Of a stretch of DNA of 11,630 nt, positions 7,488 to 11,630 are shown in pieces. How positions within the stretch are numbered: the stretch's first letter is position 1; every line of letters starts with the position of its first letter. The stretch is from a bacterium (GTDB lineage Bacteria > UBP18 > UBA7526). The translations under genes and the position numbers were made by a program. Location of the stretch: positions 1 to 11,630 of the forward strand of contig DRGV01000082.1 in assembly GCA_011049955.1 (NCBI GenBank). The letters are read 5' to 3'. Under the pieces are notes generated by a model that ran no database searches, had not been told where the DNA came from, and saw nothing but the letters and a program-made list of their open reading frames with translations.

Positions 7488-8803
7488 TTTTTCTTTCTAT
7501 AAGCAGCAATCTCTTGCTTGGCTAATTTGATGAGCTGGACTAACGGTATTCTGGCTGGGCAGATATAAGCACAACAACCACATTCAGTGCAGTCAAGAGC
7601 GCCTAACTCTTCACATTTTCTCCATAGCTCTTTCTCTCCATAAATTCCCAAATAAAGGGGCAGAAGATAGATAGGACAACTATCAACACAACGAGCACAC
7701 TTGATACAGGGTTGAGGCTCTTCAATATTAACTTCATCCTCAGTTAAAAGCAGTATCCCGGTGGTTCCTTTAATCACTGGCACATCAAGGGTGTGCTGGG
7801 CGAAGCCCATTAAGGCCCCCCCCATGATTATCTTTCCTGGTTTCCCTGCGAATCCTCCACAATAGTCAATCATATCCTTAAATAGAGTTCCCATCCTTAC
7901 TCTCAGGTTAGCAGGATTTTTAATTCCCCTACCAGTGACAGTGATTACCCTTTCGATTAAAGGTCTTCCCTTCTTCACCGCTTCACTTATCGCTAAAGCA
8001 GTCCCCACATTCTGAACCACCACCCCAACATCCAGGGGCAGTCCCCCAGAGGGAACTTTTCTATTTAAAATAGCCTCTATCAATTGTTTCTCTGACCCCT
8101 GAGGATACTTCGTTTTAAGGGAAACGATCTCCATATTCGCTTTGTTGCGAATCTCTTCCCTCATGGCTTTGATAGCGTCCTCTTTATTCTTCTCGATCCC
8201 GACATAGCAGGAGGTAACCTCCAGGGTCTTGGCGATAATCTTTAGTCCCTCAATAATCTCATAGGTCTTTTCGATCATTAACCTGTGATCGCAGGTAAGG
8301 TAGGGCTCGCATTCACATCCATTCAATATAACGGTATCTATCCACCTATCCTCTGGTGGGGAGAGCTTGACATGAGTGGGAAAGGCTGCTCCACCCAGGC
8401 CAACGATGCCCGCCCCTCTAACGATCTCCCTTATCTCATTGGGATGGAGTTTGAAGTAATCATTATTATGCTTGACGCTCGGGTGATGTTCATCCCTTCC
8501 ATCAGATTCAATGGTAATGGCTAAACTGGGGGGACCTAAAGGGTGAGGATGATTTTCAATAGAGGTTATCTTTCCTGAAATAGAAGTATGGATGTTAGAA
8601 GAGATGGGACCTTGGGCCTCGCCTATTCTCTGTCCGGTCTTTACCCTATCTCCCACCTTGACCGTTGGTCTGGCAGGAACGCCGGTATGCTGGGATAGAG
8701 GAATGACCACCTTTTTGGGAAGGGGTAATTCCTGGATGGGCTTCTGGGAAGTAATCTTTTCTTCAGGGGGATGAACTCCCCCGCGAAAACTCCTTATTCT
8801 CAT
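7484..8803 (-). CDS. rnfC: RNF electron transport complex subunit C (NADH-binding)
   Basis: RnfC is the peripheral cytoplasmic subunit that handles NAD(H), with a bound FMN and two 4Fe-4S clusters. This 439-residue protein starts with an RnfC barrel-sandwich domain (PARPTVKVGDRVKTGQ, about 43-58). The NuoF-like flavin/nucleotide domain follows, with GAGIVGLGGAAFPTHVK (130-146) and ILNGCECEPYLTCD. Two cluster motifs lie near the end: C366/C369/C372/C376 and C405/C408/C411/C415. It lacks the long repetitive C-terminal tail of the proteobacterial protein and resembles the compact clostridial form. ATG 8803 has AAGGGA about 9 nt upstream, a moderate site. It opens the rnf gene set, after a 117-bp G-rich spacer. 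Confidence 0.97.
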   Translation of the reverse strand: MRIRSFRGGVHPPEEKITSQKPIQELPLPKKVVIPLSQHTGVPARPTVKVGDRVKTGQRIGEAQGPISSNIHTSISGKITSIENHPHPLGPPSLAITIESDGRDEHHPSVKHNNDYFKLHPNEIREIVRGAGIVGLGGAAFPTHVKLSPPEDRWIDTVILNGCECEPYLTCDHRLMIEKTYEIIEGLKIIAKTLEVTSCYVGIEKNKEDAIKAMREEIRNKANMEIVSLKTKYPQGSEKQLIEAILNRKVPSGGLPLDVGVVVQNVGTALAISEAVKKGRPLIERVITVTGRGIKNPANLRVRMGTLFKDMIDYCGGFAGKPGKIIMGGALMGFAQHTLDVPVIKGTTGILLLTEDEVNIEEPQPCIKCARCVDSCPIYLLPLYLGIYGEKELWRKCEELGALDCTECGCCAYICPARIPLVQLIKLAKQEIAAYRKKK

Positions 8804-8920
8804 AACGCTGATTCCCTTAATAAAGATTGGGGGGTAAGAGGGTTAAGTGGGGTAAGGGGGTTAGGGGGGGAACCCTCTCAACTCTTTTAACCCTTTCGAC
8901 CCCTCATCAACTATTCGCGT
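8804..8920. repeat. G-rich spacer with heptad words and strand switch
   Basis: The + strand has G-rich words (TAAGAGG, GTTAAGT, GGGGTAA, GGGGGTT) up to 8870. These are followed by the same sequence type inverted (AACCCTC, TCAACTC, TTTTAACC, ACCCCTC). AGGGTTAA (8839-8846) and TTAACCCT (8887-8894) are exact reverse complements. A separate run of ATTCGCGTCT, ATTCGTGTCT and CCGCGTCCTC covers about 8911-8940 and includes the rpiB stop. This spacer should contain the rnf promoter if there is one, but I find no convincing -35/-10 pair. Confidence 0.75.
8829..8870 (+). other. Potential G-quadruplex tract upstream of rnfC
   Basis: Five G-runs lie on the + strand (6, 3, 4, 5 and 7 G) with loops of 5, 6, 3 and 3 nt. 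This meets the usual pattern for a G-quadruplex. For transcription of rnfC the G-rich strand is the template, and the transcript would be C-rich. Confidence 0.6.
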
Positions 8921-9385
8921 CTATTCGTGTCTCCGCGTCCTCAAATATTTCTCTTCAATTTCAAGAAGTTTCTTCAGTCTCCTCGCGTGGCGACCACCAG
9001 AGAACTTAGTTAACAAGAATAGTTTTACCATCTCCCTTGCTAACTCCTTCTCAACAACATCTGCCCCTAAGGCCAAGACATTGGCATCGAGGTGCTCCCG
9101 GGCCATCTTAGTAGTGAAGAGGTCATGACATTGGGCTGCTCTTACCCCCGGAATCTTATTGGCAGTTATTGAGACCCCGATGCCAGTTCTACAGATAACG
9201 ATCCCCCGATCGCATTTACCGCTGGCCACGGCCTCTGCCACCTTATACCCAAAGTCTGGATAGTCAACGGATTCTGCACTCTCCGTCCCAAAATCGATGT
9301 AGGTATGCCCATAGTTCTTGAGATACTTCTTAATCTCTTCTTTCAGGTAGAACCCTCCGTGATCACTCCCAATAGCTATTCTCAT
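8921..9385 (-). CDS. rpiB: Ribose-5-phosphate isomerase B
   Basis: RpiB interconverts ribose 5-phosphate and ribulose 5-phosphate in the pentose phosphate pathway, in the cytoplasm. The protein has 154 residues, normal for the RpiB/LacAB family. Landmarks are SDHGGFYLKEEIK (Asp8, His9), IDFGT, VDYPDF, ICRTGIGVSITANKIPGVRAA (Cys65, the usual catalytic cysteine) and FSGGRHARRLKKL. Two positions look unusual: Arg66 where Gly is common, and Leu99 where the family often has Asn (REHNDAN). ATG 9385 is chosen for GGGAGG 5 nt ahead and because MRIAIGSDHGG is the normal N-terminus. The final residues RTRRHE are encoded by spacer-type repeats. An allose-6-phosphate or LacAB-like substrate cannot be excluded. 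Confidence 0.93.
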   Translation of the reverse strand: MRIAIGSDHGGFYLKEEIKKYLKNYGHTYIDFGTESAESVDYPDFGYKVAEAVASGKCDRGIVICRTGIGVSITANKIPGVRAAQCHDLFTTKMAREHLDANVLALGADVVEKELAREMVKLFLLTKFSGGRHARRLKKLLEIEEKYLRTRRHE

Positions 9386-9585
9386 CTCCCCCTCCCTTCG
9401 GTCGGAAGTAACAAGTAACAATGAACAAGTAATAAGTAAACAGAGTATCAGATTACCAGAGTATCAGATAGAGATGGTCAGATATTAGAAGATCAGATTG
9501 AATCTGAAATCTGAAATCTGATTTCTGAATTCTCATTCTGATATTCTGATGTACTGATGTTCTGATAACCTACTTTCTCACCCGT
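9386..9585. repeat. Long palindromic spacer of 7-8 nt ATCAGA/TCTGAT words
   Basis: The + strand begins with AAGTAAC (twice), AATGAAC and AAGTAAT (9406-9437). It continues with TCAGATTA, CCAGAGTA, TCAGATAG and TCAGATAT to about 9499. From 9501 it reverses into AATCTGA (three times), TTTCTGA, ATTCTGAT, GTACTGAT and GTTCTGAT, ending about 9567. The turning point is TCAGATT G AATCTGA (9493-9507), an exact 7-bp palindrome around one base. The left side, from about 9432, and right side could fold into a stem of roughly 65 nt with mismatches. The array ends in words GTGAACGGGTGAGAAAG at the stop of the Sua5-phosphatase gene. Confidence 0.85.
9391..9396 (-). promoter_or_regulatory. Ribosome binding site deciding the rpiB start
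   Basis: Minus-strand GGGAGG, 5 nt before ATG 9385. It lies downstream of an in-frame upstream start at 9421 and so rejects that longer form, whose extra residues come from repeat sequence. Confidence 0.7.
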
Positions 9586-10689
9586 TCACTTTCCTAGGTA
9601 CTCCAAGATGCTAGGCAGTGCCTTTTGTAAAGCACTCTTTATTTCCTCGGCTACTTCTTTATAGACTTCATCACTTAGGCCTATGGGATCCCTGATTTCT
9701 AAGTTTTCTTGATCTCCAGCAAATTCTTTGAGCAGAAATGTTTTATTCTCTGCCTCTGGATTTAGTTCCCGCACTCTTTCTCTATGTTTTCTCTCCATAA
9801 TCAATATCAGATCTGCTTCACCTATTAAATCCTTTGAAAGAGATTTCGTCTTATGGGATGAGATATTAATCTCATATTCTTTCATTATCTCTATCGCTTG
9901 AGGGGTTGGTCCACCGAAGGAAGAGAATATTGTCCCGCAGGAATTAATCTTAGTCTCTTTCTTTCCCTTTAGCATCTCTTTTAAGAAGCCCTCTGCCATG
10001 GGACTGCGGCAGGAGTTTCCAGTACAGACGAGGAGGATGGTCTTACCCTTTAGAACCTTCCCAATCACTTCTTCTATCTCTTCTCTCTTGAGCGCCCCTT
10101 CCCTCAGGATAGTGGGCGGAGAGGTAGTCAGGTCCAAGACCGTGGATTCTATTCTTATCTTTGTCTCTCCTCCATCGAGTAAAAGGTCTATTTTTTCTCC
10201 CAAATCTTTGGCCACCTGAGAAGCTTTAGTAGGAGAGGGCTTTCCGGATAGGTTGGCACTGGGACAGGCAAGAGGAACCCCAGAGGCTTTAACTATTTCC
10301 AGGGCTATCCTGCAGTCTGGCAGGCGTATGCCGATACTATTATTCTCACTCTTCATAGTATCAGGCATCAGTGAAGAGGTCTTGAAGATTAGGGTTAAGG
10401 GTCCGGGCCAGAACTTTTCTATCAAGGTTTGGGCGGTTTCGGAAATTTCCTGGACATATTGCTTCAGGTCTTCCTTCCTGCCAATGAGGATGCTTAGCGG
10501 TTTACTGGGGGGTCTTCCCTTTATCTCAAATATTTTCCTGATCGCTTCTTCATTCAGAGCATTTGTCCCCAGACCGTAGACCGTCTCTGTAGGAAGAGCA
10601 ACCAGTCCCCCATCCTTAATTATTCTGGCTGCTTCCTCAATCGTCTCTTCCTGTGGTTTATCTGGATCTATCTTTACTATTCTTGCCAT
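9586..10689 (-). CDS. Sua5/YrdC threonylcarbamoyl-AMP synthase fused to a low-molecular-weight protein phosphatase
   Basis: Residues about 15-205 form a YrdC/Sua5 domain, which makes threonylcarbamoyl-AMP from Thr, bicarbonate and ATP for the t6A37 tRNA modification. Motifs are GGLVALPTETVYGLG, IKGRPPSKPLS, WPGPLT, SIGIRLP, PLACPSANLSGKPSP and STVLDL. Residues about 216-360 form a low-molecular-weight phosphatase (LMW-PTP/arsenate reductase-like) with P-loop C222-TGNSC-R228-S and a late DP pair (Asp334) as the expected general acid. Both halves look complete and intact. ATG 10689 gives MARIVKID and has GAGG 9 nt ahead; an in-frame TTG at 10716 has no ribosome site. In Bacillus the separate homologs ywlC and ywlE lie near ywlF (rpiB); here rpiB follows directly. 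The phosphatase substrate (phospho-Tyr, phospho-Arg or other) is open. Confidence 0.92.
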   Translation of the reverse strand: MARIVKIDPDKPQEETIEEAARIIKDGGLVALPTETVYGLGTNALNEEAIRKIFEIKGRPPSKPLSILIGRKEDLKQYVQEISETAQTLIEKFWPGPLTLIFKTSSLMPDTMKSENNSIGIRLPDCRIALEIVKASGVPLACPSANLSGKPSPTKASQVAKDLGEKIDLLLDGGETKIRIESTVLDLTTSPPTILREGALKREEIEEVIGKVLKGKTILLVCTGNSCRSPMAEGFLKEMLKGKKETKINSCGTIFSSFGGPTPQAIEIMKEYEINISSHKTKSLSKDLIGEADLILIMERKHRERVRELNPEAENKTFLLKEFAGDQENLEIRDPIGLSDEVYKEVAEEIKSALQKALPSILEYLGK

Positions 10690-10855
10690 AAAGATAAGCC
10701 TCACTCCATTCGGCAATCTTCACAGATTAGCACAGATTAACTAAACTGATTAGCACAGATTGATTATCTGTGTTCATCTGTGATCTCCATCTGTGATCAT
10801 CTGTGTTTTTCATCTGTGCTCATCCGTGTAATTATTAAAATTCCAATGCTACGAG
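10690..10855. repeat. Palindromic spacer of about 10-nt CACAGATTA/ATCTGTG words
   Basis: The + strand carries CACAGATTAG, CACAGATTAA and CACAGATTGA (10720-10763). It then switches to the inverse: ATCTGTGTTC, ATCTGTGATC (more than once), ATCTGTGCTC and ATCCGTGTAA, to about 10833. The centre is CACAGAT (10754-10760) and ATCTGTG (10766-10772) around a 5-nt loop. This is the clearest strand-switching array in the window. The word family is shared with the rnfE-rnfA spacer. No promoter is recognised. Confidence 0.85.
10699..10707 (-). promoter_or_regulatory. Ribosome binding site of the Sua5-phosphatase gene
   Basis: Minus-strand GGAGTGAGG, with its GAGG 9 nt before ATG 10689. It is part of CCGAATGGAGTGAGG, nearly identical to the leader of the radical SAM gene. 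Confidence 0.5.
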
Positions 10856-11630
10856 TTAGCGGGTATCAGCGGTAAACTCCTCTTCCCCAAATGCCGCTTC
10901 CTCCTCTGCCCTAATCTTCGAAGCTTTTTCTTTTACTTTCTCCCCAAATTTTCGGGCAAGAACAATTAACAAGGCAGCGGGCAGAATAAGAAAGAGGCTG
11001 AAATACTCCAACCAGTAGAGATCAAATACTGGCTGGGGAGCATAATGATTCAGGTTCCAGACGATTAACACTCCCGAAGCCCAGATCATTAAAAAGTTGG
11101 CCACCGGATTAGAGGCCTTCAAAAAATGGAACCCCTCAGTGCGTCTCTTTCTGAAAGGCCAGAGGAGGTTGGCACCCATGAAGCCTGTTAGATCGGCGGC
11201 AATGTGGGAGATGAAGCCTAAGGCTATGATGAGACCGTATATTGCTCCGCTACGAAGGGAGCCGGTAACCCCGCTCATAATTAACCAGCCCAGAAGGCCG
11301 AATGCTACCCCCATAAATGGGGAGTGGCTCCACTGTCGGTGCCAGGGAAGAAATATTATTTCCACCCCCTCATCTCCCTTTTTTAGGTAGCCAAAGGAAG
11401 GACCATTGAAGATATCTATCCTCGAGGCTCGACTCTGGGTCTGAAGGATATTGCATTTAGTCTTTGCCCGTCCGATTCTCTCTCCCTTAAACTCCAGTTC
11501 CGGAACCTCGATGGGTGTCTGGGACATGGTTACTATGGGGCCAATCTCTACCACGGCCTCATTATTTACTGTATCATAAGAGACCTCATAGTGTCTGTAG
11601 AGATCCCCTCCCATCTGAACGGTATGGAGC
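10856..11630 (-). CDS. DUF457/YdjM-like membrane-bound metal-dependent hydrolase family protein (5' end outside window)
   Basis: The frame is open to the right edge, so at least 258 residues are visible and the true start is outside; ATG 11614 has no ribosome site. The C-terminal half matches the DUF457/YdjM family of membrane proteins with predicted metal-binding His/Asp residues: HRQWSHSPFMG, then GFISHIAADLTGFMGANLLWPF. About four to five hydrophobic segments follow, with a charged tail rich in Lys and Glu. The roughly 95 residues before HRQWSHSP are polar and beta-like (for example VEIGPIVTMSQTPIEVPELEF), with no motif I recognise. Known family members usually have a short DxDH-type N-terminus, which may lie outside the window. 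The hydrolase label is from family naming; activity is not proven by this sequence. Confidence 0.8.
   Translation of the reverse strand, partial: LHTVQMGGDLYRHYEVSYDTVNNEAVVEIGPIVTMSQTPIEVPELEFKGERIGRAKTKCNILQTQSRASRIDIFNGPSFGYLKKGDEGVEIIFLPWHRQWSHSPFMGVAFGLLGWLIMSGVTGSLRSGAIYGLIIALGFISHIAADLTGFMGANLLWPFRKRRTEGFHFLKASNPVANFLMIWASGVLIVWNLNHYAPQPVFDLYWLEYFSLFLILPAALLIVLARKFGEKVKEKASKIRAEEEAAFGEEEFTADTR

Noticed and set aside
10253..10579. Plus-strand open frame of 108 codons
   Set aside because: It is antisense to the conserved YrdC domain and has no recognisable features of its own.
10690..10716. TTG start at 10716 for the Sua5-phosphatase
   Set aside because: The added residues come from the ribosome-site leader, and ATG 10689 gives the normal family N-terminus.
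695..10855. Short repeats in the gaps as CRISPR arrays
   Set aside because: Words are only 7-10 nt, degenerate, without unique spacers between them, and no cas gene is present.
695..10855. Inverted repeats as ends of insertion sequences or MITEs
   Set aside because: The spacers do not share a common sequence, show no target duplications and carry no transposase.

Overview
The window comes from a bacterial chromosome of medium G+C (mid-40s percent by eye). All thirteen recognisable genes lie on the minus strand, so the reading order is right to left. The gene set fits an anaerobe: a six-subunit RNF complex in the order C-D-G-E-A-B, a flavin transferase (ApbE) for it, and an AmmeMemoRadiSam-type pair (MEMO protein and radical SAM enzyme). 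The order rnfCDGEAB is common in clostridia, Thermotogae and several uncultivated phyla. I cannot name the phylum from this sequence; an uncultivated candidate-phylum bacterium is only an impression, based mainly on the odd spacers.

Layout, in the direction of transcription: 11630-10856, a DUF457/YdjM-like membrane protein cut by the window edge. 10689-9586, a fusion of a Sua5/YrdC threonylcarbamoyl-AMP synthase with a low-molecular-weight phosphatase. 9385-8921, ribose-5-phosphate isomerase B. 8803-3745, rnfC, rnfD, rnfG, rnfE, rnfA, rnfB. 3498-2947, a flavin reductase-like split-barrel protein. 2790-1987, a MEMO (AmrB) protein. 1831-839, the AmmeMemoRadiSam radical SAM protein. 694-1, an ApbE lipoprotein cut by the left edge.

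How the genes fit together: RNF couples electron flow between reduced ferredoxin and NAD+ to ion movement across the membrane. RnfG and RnfD both carry covalent-FMN motifs, and the apbE product is the enzyme family that installs those flavins. The Sua5-phosphatase fusion followed by rpiB resembles the Bacillus subtilis ywlC-ywlE-ywlF (rpiB) neighbourhood, with two of those genes fused here.

The most unusual content is in the gaps. Eight spacers of about 100-250 bp are filled by degenerate short tandem words of about 7, 8 or 10 nt. Each spacer has its own word family, and in each the words change to their reverse complement part-way through, giving a long imperfect palindrome. Several of these arrays run into the preceding gene and supply its last codons and stop codon. 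Only the overlapping or very short junctions (rnfC-D, rnfD-G, rnfG-E, rnfA-B) lack them. I see no rRNA, tRNA, CRISPR array, insertion sequence or classical GC-hairpin-plus-U-tract terminator.
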